A DNA stretch of 36,562 nucleotides from NCBI GenBank assembly GCA_905235765.1, contig CAJOMM010000003.1, forward strand, positions 1 through 36,562, in the 5' to 3' direction. The stretch is from an uncultured Clostridia bacterium (GTDB lineage: Bacteria > Bacillota > Clostridia > Christensenellales > Borkfalkiaceae). Made by a program: the position numbers and the translations under genes. How positions within the stretch are numbered: position 1 is the stretch's first letter; every line of letters begins with the position of its first letter. This document shows, piece by piece, positions 1 through 7,336 of the stretch. The notes under the pieces were generated by a model. It saw only the letters and a list, made by a program, of their open reading frames with translations, did no database searches and was not told the DNA's origin.

Positions 1-624
1 TAAAAGCAGAGCGCGAATTTTTCCGCTTTTTGCGCATAGCGAGACGTACCAGTAAGGCTTATCGCTTTTTACGAGCAATTTTAACCGTATTTCGCCGTTG
101 AAATTCCCTTGCGCGTCTTTATAGATGGTCAAAAGTTCCGCCTGCTTTTCCGTAAGACAATTCAGCGCCGTTCGATAGTCAATCGTGTTTTCCGGTATAT
201 CGGAAGATAAAAGGACTTGTTCTTTATCCGAACCGGAACTTACGGTTACGGTAAATTCTTTCGGAGAAAAATTCTTTATTTCTATTTCCGTTCCATAAAC
301 GCCCGTTATTGCGTTAAGCTTTAGTTCGCCGGAATAAGTTTCGCGTTCATATTCTAATGTTACCGTTCTTTTCACCTGATCAACTCCGCCGTTATTTACG
401 CGCAAAGAAAGGACGTATATTTTTTCGCCGATCTCGCCGTCGTTTAGCGCCGGTTGTTCTCTTGAGCCGTAATAAGCGGAAATATCATAATTTTCTGACG
501 TTCCGGAGTATATTTCCGTTCTCGCTTCGCTTACGAATTTTTCATAAGGGTTACCCTTTTCGCAGGCGGATAAGGTCAATAAACATATAAAAACTGCGGC
601 AAAAACGATAAATTTTTTTTTCAT
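1..624 (-). CDS. Predicted lipoprotein of unknown function (3' end outside window)
   Basis: An open frame of 208 codons runs on the minus strand from an ATG at 624 down to base 1 with no stop, so the protein is truncated by the window edge. A GGGAG ribosome site lies just upstream of the start. The N-terminus is a clear lipoprotein signal: MKKK, a hydrophobic stretch, then a lipobox ending LTLSAC with Cys21 as the likely lipidated residue. The mature part is hydrophilic and rich in short strand-like segments; I do not recognise a family. It is divergent from the next gene, and 125 bases separate the two likely starts. It is probably an exported, membrane-anchored surface protein. Only the signal and the open frame are directly seen; the function is unknown. 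Confidence 0.8.
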   Translation of the reverse strand, partial: MKKKFIVFAAVFICLLTLSACEKGNPYEKFVSEARTEIYSGTSENYDISAYYGSREQPALNDGEIGEKIYVLSLRVNNGGVDQVKRTVTLEYERETYSGELKLNAITGVYGTEIEIKNFSPKEFTVTVSSGSDKEQVLLSSDIPENTIDYRTALNCLTEKQAELLTIYKDAQGNFNGEIRLKLLVKSDKPYWYVSLCAKSGKIRALLL

Positions 625-693
625 AATTCTCCCTCGGAATAAATTATGAAAAAGAAGATTAAATTATGCCGGTTATTAAATTTAATAAAACCG

Positions 694-722
694 TTGATTT
701 TTTATTCGCCGTTTGGTACAAT
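694..722 (+). promoter_or_regulatory. SigA-type promoter for the 750-1343 gene
   Basis: TTGATT (694-699), a 17-nt spacer and TACAAT (717-722). It lies downstream of an in-frame ATG at 666, so that ATG would not be on the transcript. This supports the TTG at 750 as the real start. Confidence 0.7.
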
Positions 723-749
723 AAAAATATAAAGTTTTGGAGTAATGTT

Positions 750-1343
750 TTGAAAAAGACCGTTTTCTATACGGCGACGATAACTTTAGCCGTCGCAATA
801 GCCGTAATTTTTGCGGTATATTTTATAATCGCAGCCGTTTCCCCGATAACCGTTGCAAAATTTTGGGATAACACGGGAGCGTACGCGCTTTCCGTGAAAT
901 ATTACGAGCGGCAGTACGAAAAAACGGACGACGACTCCGACCTCGCGGAACTTTGCCTAAAATTAAACGAATACGAAGACTCCGTAAAGGCCGCAACCTA
1001 TTGCGAGATTCTTACGGGAAAAGAAGGTTATTCGGAATTTTGCCAAAAGATAGACGCGGAGAAAAAATATTCTTATAAGACTTACGACTACTATTACGGC
1101 AAATACGCCGTGGCGGAATATCTGAAAAACGGTATGGCTTCCGCAATTCTCGTCGCCGAGGCTTCTCAATACAACGGGTATACGGAATACAATCCCTATT
1201 ACGTTCTGTTAAACGACGGGAAACTCAATTTGTCCGACGGAGATAAAGACCTTCTTATATCCGCCGCTGAAGATTTCGTTTCTTCCCTCGATAAAACCGA
1301 CGAGGAAAAGGCGGCTATAAAAAAATCTATGGGTATAGCGTAG
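750..1343 (+). CDS. Small membrane-anchored protein of unknown function
   Basis: A protein of about 197 residues. I chose the TTG at 750 because GGAG (739-742) lies seven bases upstream and a good promoter ends at 722, which excludes the in-frame ATG at 666. One hydrophobic segment near the N-terminus (roughly residues 3-28) looks like a signal anchor. The rest is hydrophilic, helical and rich in Tyr, Glu, Asp and Lys, with a TPR-like appearance (for example YALSVKYYERQY and LAELCLKLNEYEDSVKAA), but no clear motif. It is transcribed alone, with its own promoter and a 17-bp terminator hairpin behind it. Function unknown; it is probably a host gene unrelated to the phage operon that follows, although that boundary is inferred. 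Confidence 0.75.
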   Translation: MKKTVFYTATITLAVAIAVIFAVYFIIAAVSPITVAKFWDNTGAYALSVKYYERQYEKTDDDSDLAELCLKLNEYEDSVKAATYCEILTGKEGYSEFCQKIDAEKKYSYKTYDYYYGKYAVAEYLKNGMASAILVAEASQYNGYTEYNPYYVLLNDGKLNLSDGDKDLLISAAEDFVSSLDKTDEEKAAIKKSMGIA

Positions 1344-1376
1344 ATAATTAATTTTAAGTTAATTTAAAACATCGGA

Positions 1377-1428
1377 ACAAGCCCCGAAGCGAAAAATTCG
1401 CTTCGGGGCTTGTATTTTAAAATTTTTT
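1377..1428 (+). terminator. Intrinsic terminator upstream of the phage-type operon
   Basis: A perfect 17-bp stem (1377-1393 with 1397-1413) with an AAA loop, followed by a T-rich tract to 1428. It ends the upstream transcript and insulates the phage-type operon from read-through. Confidence 0.9.
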
Positions 1429-1461
1429 AAAAATATTTTCATTTTTGACGTCATAAGCCTA

Positions 1462-1489
1462 TTGTCAAAAATTTTCGTCGGGGTATAAT
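1462..1489 (+). promoter_or_regulatory. SigA-type promoter of the phage-type head operon
   Basis: TTGTCA (1462-1467), a 16-nt spacer and TATAAT (1484-1489). The perfect -10 overlaps an in-frame ATG at 1488, so translation must start further on, at 1515. A second -35-like TTGACG lies at 1445-1450. No operator is obvious. This looks like a vegetative host-type promoter, not a late phage promoter. Confidence 0.75.
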
Positions 1490-1514
1490 GACGGCGAATT
1501 GCAAGGGGAAATAT

Positions 1515-2948
1515 ATGTTAAACACCGTGTCAAAAATACTTCGCATCGAAAAAGAAATTTCTTTAAGAGCGCCCGTGGATAAACTTAAAAATTATAATTC
1601 CGGAGAGGTAAAACACCTCAAACAACTGGCGTTCCACAAGTGCCAAAAGAAAAATCGCTGGGTGTTCGGCGGAAACCGTAGCGGCAAAACGGAGTGCGGT
1701 GCGGTGGAAACCGTATATATGGCAAGAGGTATTCACCCTTACAGGGAAAACCGCAGAGACGTTTTCGGTTGGGTCGTTTCACTTTCTTCGCAAGTTCAAA
1801 GAGACGTCGCGCAGGCGAAAATACTTTCTTACCTTAATCCGCGTTGGATAGACGATATAATTATGAGTTCAGGCAAAAAGGACAGTCCGTCGAGCGGCAT
1901 TATAGATCAGATAAAGATTAAAAACGTCTTCGGCGGCGTTTCCACCGTGGGGTTTAAATCGTGCGATCAGGGAAGAGAAAAATTTCAGGGCAGTTCTTTG
2001 GATTTCGTATGGTTCGACGAAGAACCTCCGAAAGATATATACGACGAGTGCCGTATGAGAGTCCTCGATAAAAACGGCGACATTTTCGGCACTATGACGC
2101 CCCTTAAAGGTCTTACTTTCGTTTACGACGATATCTATCTGAAAAGCGGCGGCGAATCGGATATTTGGTGCGAATTTATGGAGTGGGACGACAATCCCTT
2201 TCTCCCTAAGTCGGAGACGCAATCGCTTTCCGAAACGCTTCCGAAAGACGAGTTGGAATCTCGTAAATACGGCAGGTTTAAGTGCAAAGAAGGGTTTGTG
2301 TATACCGAATTCGACGAAAATATCCACGTCATAGATCCCTTTCGCGTTCCCAAGGAGTGGTACGATAAAATCTCCATCGACCCGGGGCTTAAAAATCCGC
2401 TTTCCGCACATTGGTACGCCGTGGATTACGACGGGACGGTTTACGTTATAGCGGAACATTTCGAGGCGGGGAAAACCGTAGATTATCACGCCGGAAAAAT
2501 AAAGGAAATATCCGAAAAATTAGGTTGGCAAAAAGACGCTGACGGAAGGTACAGGGCTTTGATAGATTCCGCCGCGAACCAAAAAACGCTGGCGGCGGTA
2601 AAAAGCGTTACGGAACTTTTTTACGAACAGGGTATTCTTGCCGATCCTAACGTTAATAAAGAGTTGTTTTCGGGAATTTCTACGGTCAAAAAATATCTTA
2701 AGCTCGTAAACGGAAAACCCGGACTATTCATATTCAGAAATTGCGTAAACCTTATAAGAGAACTCAAAAATTACAGGTGGGGAAAGGAAGATTCGCCCGT
2801 TAAATACGACGATCACGCTTTGGACGAACTCAGATACTACCTTATGACTAAACCGTTAAACTCTCCGCCCAAACCTCAGAAAACTCCCGTGCAATTGGAC
2901 AAAGAAAGGCTTTACAGGAAGATTCTAAATGAAAGGAGAAGATATTAA
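1515..2948 (+). CDS. terL: Phage terminase large subunit (ATPase and nuclease)
   Basis: The motor that pumps DNA into a procapsid and cuts it. Start at ATG 1515, with AGGGGAA just upstream; the ATG at 1488 lies inside the promoter -10. The product is about 477 residues, a normal TerL length. The ATPase domain has Walker A GGNRSGKT (52-59) and Walker B VWFDEE with D168 and E169. The C-terminal RNase H-like nuclease has its acidic residues in place: SIDPG (D289), ALIDSAAN (D351) and DDHALDEL (D432/D433). All catalytic residues look intact, so the protein is probably functional. It is the first gene of an eight-gene head/packaging operon. The family call is strong; the P22-like assignment rests on gene order. 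Confidence 0.93.
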   Translation: MLNTVSKILRIEKEISLRAPVDKLKNYNSGEVKHLKQLAFHKCQKKNRWVFGGNRSGKTECGAVETVYMARGIHPYRENRRDVFGWVVSLSSQVQRDVAQAKILSYLNPRWIDDIIMSSGKKDSPSSGIIDQIKIKNVFGGVSTVGFKSCDQGREKFQGSSLDFVWFDEEPPKDIYDECRMRVLDKNGDIFGTMTPLKGLTFVYDDIYLKSGGESDIWCEFMEWDDNPFLPKSETQSLSETLPKDELESRKYGRFKCKEGFVYTEFDENIHVIDPFRVPKEWYDKISIDPGLKNPLSAHWYAVDYDGTVYVIAEHFEAGKTVDYHAGKIKEISEKLGWQKDADGRYRALIDSAANQKTLAAVKSVTELFYEQGILADPNVNKELFSGISTVKKYLKLVNGKPGLFIFRNCVNLIRELKNYRWGKEDSPVKYDDHALDELRYYLMTKPLNSPPKPQKTPVQLDKERLYRKILNERRRY

Positions 2949-3297
2949 AGATTTATCGTTTTCGGAAAAACTCAGAGAAACGCTCGTTAAAAAGGCTTTG
3001 GGCTACGACGTTACGGAAGTGGTGGAAGAATATTCGGAAGAGGACGGAGAAATTAAACTCGTCAAAAAGAAAGTAACCGTAAAAAACGTTCCGCCCGACG
3101 TTACGGCGTTAAAAATACTTTTAGACGGCGGAAACGATGACGTTTCAGAGTATTCCGACGAGCGGCTGGAGTCGGAAAAAAACAGACTTTTAGCCGAGCT
3201 TTTAGTAGAAGAAAAAATAAATAAGGAGAAGAAAAATTGCAATCGAAAAAACAACGTAAAAAATTCACCGACGAACTCAAAGACAAAAAATTCATAG
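2929..3297 (+). CDS. Small phage protein between terminase and portal
   Basis: A 122-residue acidic and lysine-rich protein whose ATG at 2929 lies inside the end of terL (20-nt overlap). Residues 20-65 hold a strand-rich charged segment (YDVTEVVEEYSEEDGEIKLV), followed by KNVPPDVTALKILLD. A VPPDxxAlxxxL pattern close to a K-rich segment recalls the C-terminal part of some phage small-terminase or terminase-associated proteins. That is a recollection, not a search result. The last 20 residues are low-complexity and overlap the portal gene by about 60 bases, so the natural C-terminus may once have been shorter. It may be the small terminase or another DNA-packaging accessory; in P22 the small terminase precedes the large one instead. 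Confidence 0.6.
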   Translation: MKGEDIKDLSFSEKLRETLVKKALGYDVTEVVEEYSEEDGEIKLVKKKVTVKNVPPDVTALKILLDGGNDDVSEYSDERLESEKNRLLAELLVEEKINKEKKNCNRKNNVKNSPTNSKTKNS

Positions 3298-5108
3298 AAG
3301 AGATAGTCGGCGAAGTGCAAGACGATTTTGAAAATCGCCGTAAAAACCGGCTCGCCTTAGAACGGCAATGGGAACTCAATATGAATTTTCTTGTGGGAAA
3401 ACAGTATTGCGACATAAATCGCCGTGGCGAGATAGTGAAAGTTGACGACGGGTATTTCTGGCAGAAACGCGACGTGTTCAACCACATCGCTCCGATAATA
3501 GAATCCAGGCTTGCCAAACTTTCAAAAATTTCGCCCGTATTAAACGTAAGGCCGAAAACGGACGACGACTCGGACGCGCGGGCGGCTACGCTTTCGCAAA
3601 AGCTTTTGTCAGCGGCGTTTGAAGACGAAAACGTTATGTCCGTAGTCAAAAAAACGACGGTTTGGTCGGAAACCTGCGGCACGGGCTTTTATAAAATCGT
3701 GTGGAACGAAAGGAGTGGCGCAATCATTGGGAATTTAGGTAAAGAACCTGTTTTCGAAGGGGACGTAAACGTTATTTCCGTTTCGCCGTTCGAAATATTC
3801 CCGGACAATTTGTTTACCGAAAATTTAGAGGACTGCGACAGCATTATTCACGCAAGAGCGGTAACCGCTTCTAAAGTCAGAGAAAAATACGGAGTTATCG
3901 TGGAAGGCGGAGAAGTGAGCGTTTTCGGGCTTAACGGAGACGGCGAAGACGTTTACGAAGGCGTAAAAGGAACTTTGGATAACGCAGTCGTCGTTATAGA
4001 AAAGTACGAACGCCCGACTCCGGAATTTCCGAACGGCAGACTTATCACCGTCGCGGACGGAAAACTTCTTTATTACGGGGAATTGCCGTATAATAACGCG
4101 CAATACGGAGAAAGAACTTACCCCTTCGTAAAACAGGAAGGTATTAAAGTTGCCGGCAATTTTTTCGGACTTTCGGTTATAGAAAGACTGATACCGGTAC
4201 AGAGGGCGTTCAACGCCGTCAAAAACCGTAAACAAGAATTTCTGAATAGGTTATGCGCCGGCGTTATGACTGTGGAAGACGGTTCGGTAGACGTAGATCA
4301 ACTTGCGGAAGAAGGGTTGTCCCCCGGGAAAATCCTCGTTTACAGGCAAGGGGCAAAAGCGCCGGAACTTATGTCCGGATTTTCCATGCCGGGCGAATTT
4401 TCCGGCGAAGAAGAAAGGCTTATAAACGAATTCGTAAGAATAAGCGGCGTGGCGGACGTTTCGTCCAGCGCGACGAACGCTAACCTTGCGAGCGGTTCCG
4501 CGCTCCAGATACTTATCGAACAGGACAACGAAAGACTTGTGGTGAACGCGGAAATCATCAGAAATTGTATTCTTAAAATTTCCAAGCAAATAATTCGCCT
4601 TTACGGACAGTTCACGGTCAACCTCCGCGCCGTTAAACTTGCGGATAAGGAGGGGAAAATCAGAACTTATTACATCGATAAAGCGGCGATGAATTCCGAC
4701 GACGTGTATATAGAGAACGAAAACGAATTGCTGTTTACCAACAGGCAAAAAAAAGATACGATTTTCGATCTTTATAAAAGCGGACTTTTAACCGACGAAG
4801 ACGGCAATATCCATCCGGCGGTCAAAGAACGCGTGCTTGCGCTTCTCGGTTATAAGGACCTTGACTATAAAAAGGGTATTTCCAGACTTCAGGAACAAAA
4901 GGCGCAAAGCGAAAACGAAGTCATAAGAAAACGCGGACTTAACGTCGAAGATATAGACGACGACAAGATTCATATAGACGAACACACGAGATATATTCTC
5001 GCCGAATACGACGAACTTAGTGAAGACGAAAAAGAACGGCTTTTCGGACACTTAAAAAGTCATAAAGAAAGGGCGGAATCTAAATTAAAGGAGAAAGAAA
5101 ATGAGTGA
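3237..5108 (+). CDS. Phage portal protein, P22-like
   Basis: A 623-residue portal, the dodecameric ring through which DNA enters and leaves the capsid. The start is TTG 3237, supported by AAGGAG eight bases upstream. The N-terminal part has an Arg/Trp-rich helix (RLALERQWELNMNFLVGKQY), followed by a WQKRDVFNHIAPIIESRLAK segment and a long alpha/beta body. A helical stretch with SGSALQILIEQDNER around residues 420-430 resembles the conserved core of large podovirus portals. The length fits the P22-type class better than the shorter HK97 class. The C-terminus is highly charged and may be a barrel or tail extension. It lies between the terminase genes and the scaffold, and overlaps the scaffold gene by eight bases. 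Confidence 0.88.
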   Translation: MQSKKQRKKFTDELKDKKFIEEIVGEVQDDFENRRKNRLALERQWELNMNFLVGKQYCDINRRGEIVKVDDGYFWQKRDVFNHIAPIIESRLAKLSKISPVLNVRPKTDDDSDARAATLSQKLLSAAFEDENVMSVVKKTTVWSETCGTGFYKIVWNERSGAIIGNLGKEPVFEGDVNVISVSPFEIFPDNLFTENLEDCDSIIHARAVTASKVREKYGVIVEGGEVSVFGLNGDGEDVYEGVKGTLDNAVVVIEKYERPTPEFPNGRLITVADGKLLYYGELPYNNAQYGERTYPFVKQEGIKVAGNFFGLSVIERLIPVQRAFNAVKNRKQEFLNRLCAGVMTVEDGSVDVDQLAEEGLSPGKILVYRQGAKAPELMSGFSMPGEFSGEEERLINEFVRISGVADVSSSATNANLASGSALQILIEQDNERLVVNAEIIRNCILKISKQIIRLYGQFTVNLRAVKLADKEGKIRTYYIDKAAMNSDDVYIENENELLFTNRQKKDTIFDLYKSGLLTDEDGNIHPAVKERVLALLGYKDLDYKKGISRLQEQKAQSENEVIRKRGLNVEDIDDDKIHIDEHTRYILAEYDELSEDEKERLFGHLKSHKERAESKLKEKENE

Positions 5109-5527
5109 AAAAGAGATTAAACAAGAAAATAGCGGAAAGGAATTGCCGCAGGTCGAGGAGACTTTACCTGTTACGGAGGAAAAAGTCGAACTCGGAAAAT
5201 TCAAAGACGTAAACGCGCTCGCGAAAGCTTACGAATCTTTACAATCTGAATTTACCAAACGCTGTCAGAGAAGAATTGGAGCAACGCGTTTCGGAATTCG
5301 ACAAGACGAATATCCCGAACGACGTAAACGCGGAAGCGTCGGCAAATGCAGGTATATCCGAAGAGGAAAAAGAAGAAATCTTAAAAGGGTACCTAAAACA
5401 GGTGGTCGGCGCGAGATCGAGAGCGATTTTATTAGACGGCGAGGGGACGGGGCTTAAAACTCCGTCAAAAAAACCCAAAACCGTCGCAGAGGCAGGGATT
5501 CTTGCCAAAGAAATTTTATCTAAATAA
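5101..5527 (+). pseudogene. Phage capsid scaffold protein, frameshifted
   Basis: Two overlapping frames form one scaffold-like protein. The first runs from ATG 5101 (frame continues to 5457) and gives an acidic N-terminus ending LGKFKDVNALAKAY and ESLQSEFTKRCQR. The second, in the +1 frame, continues from about 5267-5276 as EELEQRVSEFDKTN to a stop at 5527, with a C-terminal tail rich in Lys and Pro (KTPSKKPKTVAEAGILAKEI). Small scaffolds of this type have an acidic coiled N-terminus and a basic C-terminal coat-binding helix, which the two halves supply. The break sits at AGAAGAATTGG (5269-5279). One extra base, or a deletion of two or five bases, would explain it. It precedes the capsid gene, as expected for a scaffold. 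Error, decay and recoding cannot be separated here. Confidence 0.75.
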
Positions 5528-5544
5528 TAAATAAAGGAGAAAAA

Positions 5545-6723
5545 ATGGCAGTAAATTTAACTAATGCGGATAACGCGCTCAAGACTTATTATCTCGACGC
5601 GGTTTCCGAACAACTCAACAATAACGCTAATCCGCTTTTGGCGCAGATTAAAAAGACGACCGACGACGTTTGGGGAAAAGAGGTGAAGAAGCTCGCAATA
5701 CACGGCATAAACGGAGGAATCGGCGCCGGAACCGAAGAAGGCGATCTTCCTCCGGCTACCGGCAATAACTATTCGCTTTTTTCGGCAACTCTCAAAAACC
5801 TTTACGGAACGATTGAGATATCCGACAAGGCGGTAAGAGCGTCGGAAAACAATTCGGGAGCGTTCGTCAGTCTTTTGAACGCCGAAATGGACGGGCTTAT
5901 AAAGGCTTCTTCGTTCAACCTTGGAAGGATGCTTTACGGCAACGGTCAGGGCGTTTTGGGAAAAGTAACGAATATTTCTAACGGAATAGTTGTGCTTACC
6001 ACCGTACAGAACGTTATGGAAGGCATGGTCGTCGATTTCAGGACTTCGGCAGGCGCGCTCATCGAAGGCGCTTCGGGTAGAAGGATTTTGGTAGTCGACA
6101 GAATAAGTAAGGCGATAAAGATCGACGGAACTTCGCTTGCGCTTGAAAGCGTGCCGATAAACAGCATAATGACCGTTCAAGGTTCCTACAACAACGAGAT
6201 CACCGGTTTAAGCGCGTTGTTCGACTCAACCACTCCTACTCTTTACGGACTTCAGAAGATAGATAACGCTTGGCTCGTTCCTTATAGCAAGTCGAACGTC
6301 GGGAGCATTTCCGAAGCGGCTATCCAGAAAGCGCTCGACAATATAGAAGAAGCAGGCGGCGCTCCGGCGAACTTCATAGTGTGTTCGTTCGGCGTACGCC
6401 GTGCGCTTATAAATCTTTTGTCGGCGAATAAGAGAAACGTGGACACTTTGGATCTTGCGGGAGGTTTCAAAGCGTTAAGCTACAACGGTATACCGGTAGT
6501 TGCAGACAGATTCTGTCCTTCGGGAACGATGTATATCTTGAATACCGAAGACTTTACGTTACATCAACTCTGCGATTGGCAATGGCTTACCGGCGACGAC
6601 GGAAAAGTGCTTAAACAGATACCCGGGAAACCCGTATATACCGCGACTTTGGTAAAATACGCCGAACTTTTGTGCGCGCGTCCTTACGGTCAAGGTATGC
6701 TTTCCGGTATAAGCGAAGCGTAG
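5545..6723 (+). CDS. Phage major capsid protein
   Basis: A 392-residue coat protein, presumably of the HK97 fold. The ATG at 5545 follows AAAGGAG. The N-terminal part (LTNADNALKTYYLDAV) leads into a GINGGIGAGTEEGDLPPAT loop, typical of coat proteins with an extended arm. A strand-rich segment around residues 145-215 (DFRTSAGALIEGASGRRILV) may be an inserted or peripheral domain. The C-terminal half has an alternating helix/strand pattern with a conserved VVADRFCPSGTMYILN segment. Position after the scaffold and before the connectors fits a head operon. The frame is intact with no decay. The coat identity is supported mainly by context, length and pattern. Confidence 0.85.
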   Translation: MAVNLTNADNALKTYYLDAVSEQLNNNANPLLAQIKKTTDDVWGKEVKKLAIHGINGGIGAGTEEGDLPPATGNNYSLFSATLKNLYGTIEISDKAVRASENNSGAFVSLLNAEMDGLIKASSFNLGRMLYGNGQGVLGKVTNISNGIVVLTTVQNVMEGMVVDFRTSAGALIEGASGRRILVVDRISKAIKIDGTSLALESVPINSIMTVQGSYNNEITGLSALFDSTTPTLYGLQKIDNAWLVPYSKSNVGSISEAAIQKALDNIEEAGGAPANFIVCSFGVRRALINLLSANKRNVDTLDLAGGFKALSYNGIPVVADRFCPSGTMYILNTEDFTLHQLCDWQWLTGDDGKVLKQIPGKPVYTATLVKYAELLCARPYGQGMLSGISEA

Positions 6724-6730
6724 TATTTTT

Positions 6731-6758
6731 ATTCTCCGAGGGGAAACCCTCGGAGAAT
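6731..6758 (+). other. Perfect hairpin directly after the capsid gene
   Basis: A perfect 12-bp stem (6731-6742 with 6747-6758) closed by a GAAA tetraloop, eight bases after the capsid stop codon. No T-run follows it on the plus strand, so it is unlikely to be an efficient terminator. It could protect the 3' end of the capsid message or partly attenuate the downstream neck genes, giving more capsid than connector protein. Confidence 0.6.
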
Positions 6759-6778
6759 AACATTAAAAGGGGAATAAA

Positions 6779-7336
6779 ATGAAAATAAAAGAAATAATAA
6801 ATAATTCCGCGCTGTATTTGGGGCTCGGCGACGTGCGTGAATATCTTGTCGCCCAAACCGATGCAAGCGAAGAAACGCTGAAAACCGTAGGCGTTTTGAC
6901 AGGGCTTTGCAATCTGGTGATAAGCGAACTCGCTTCCACTTATATTCCTATGACGGCGACCGAAGAGGTCAGCGCCGTAGCCGGCAAAATCTTTTTTGAA
7001 AATTTAAATCACGCGGCGATAAAAGTCGTTTCCGTCAAAGACAGGTCGGGAAACGAAATAAACTTCGAGGTGTTTCCTGAATATATAAAGTTAAAAGACG
7101 GTAGATTTACCGTGGAATACGAATATATTCCGCAAAATTACGGGCTGACGGACGATATAGGCTACGACGAAAAAGACGTGCCGCAGGCGGCTTTATCCTA
7201 CGGGCTTTGCGCCGAATATTGTATTACACAATGCCGTTTCGAGGAAGCCGTTTCGTGGAGAAAACGCTATATTTTTTCGCTGGAAAAATTTTTAGTCCCC
7301 AAAGCGCGTACGATGAAAGCGAGGATGTTCGTATGA
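6779..7336 (+). CDS. Head-tail connector (adaptor) protein, P22 gp4-like by position
   Basis: A 185-residue protein whose ATG at 6779 follows AAAAGGGGAA. The N-terminal half is helical (KEIINNSALYLGLGDVREYL, then a LCNLVISELASTYIP helix). The middle is strand-rich. The C-terminal third has the pattern YIPQNYGLTDDIGY, then a helix YGLCAEYCITQCRFEEAVSW and a Trp/Arg-rich end. Phage adaptors that bind beneath the portal often show this pattern of N-terminal helices, a small beta domain, and a C-terminal helix carrying a GxxxEY motif. It sits exactly where gp4 lies in P22-type modules, between coat and gp10. The stop overlaps the next start as ATGA. The adaptor role is inferred from order, size and pattern. 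Confidence 0.65.
   Translation: MKIKEIINNSALYLGLGDVREYLVAQTDASEETLKTVGVLTGLCNLVISELASTYIPMTATEEVSAVAGKIFFENLNHAAIKVVSVKDRSGNEINFEVFPEYIKLKDGRFTVEYEYIPQNYGLTDDIGYDEKDVPQAALSYGLCAEYCITQCRFEEAVSWRKRYIFSLEKFLVPKARTMKARMFV

Noticed and set aside
1430..1515. Phage attachment site or target-site duplication around the head operon
   Set aside because: I found no matching direct repeat between the left edge and the 9440-9535 region by eye. Not excluded by a proper search.
1869..2489. Minus-strand open frame opposite terL
   Set aside because: It is a shadow of an intact terL with clear motifs; composition is Arg/Phe/Val-rich and no family was recognised.
6731..6758. Hairpin after the coat gene as a full terminator
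   Set aside because: No T-run follows on the plus strand, and four co-directional bases of Shine-Dalgarno follow soon after. Listed as an mRNA hairpin instead.
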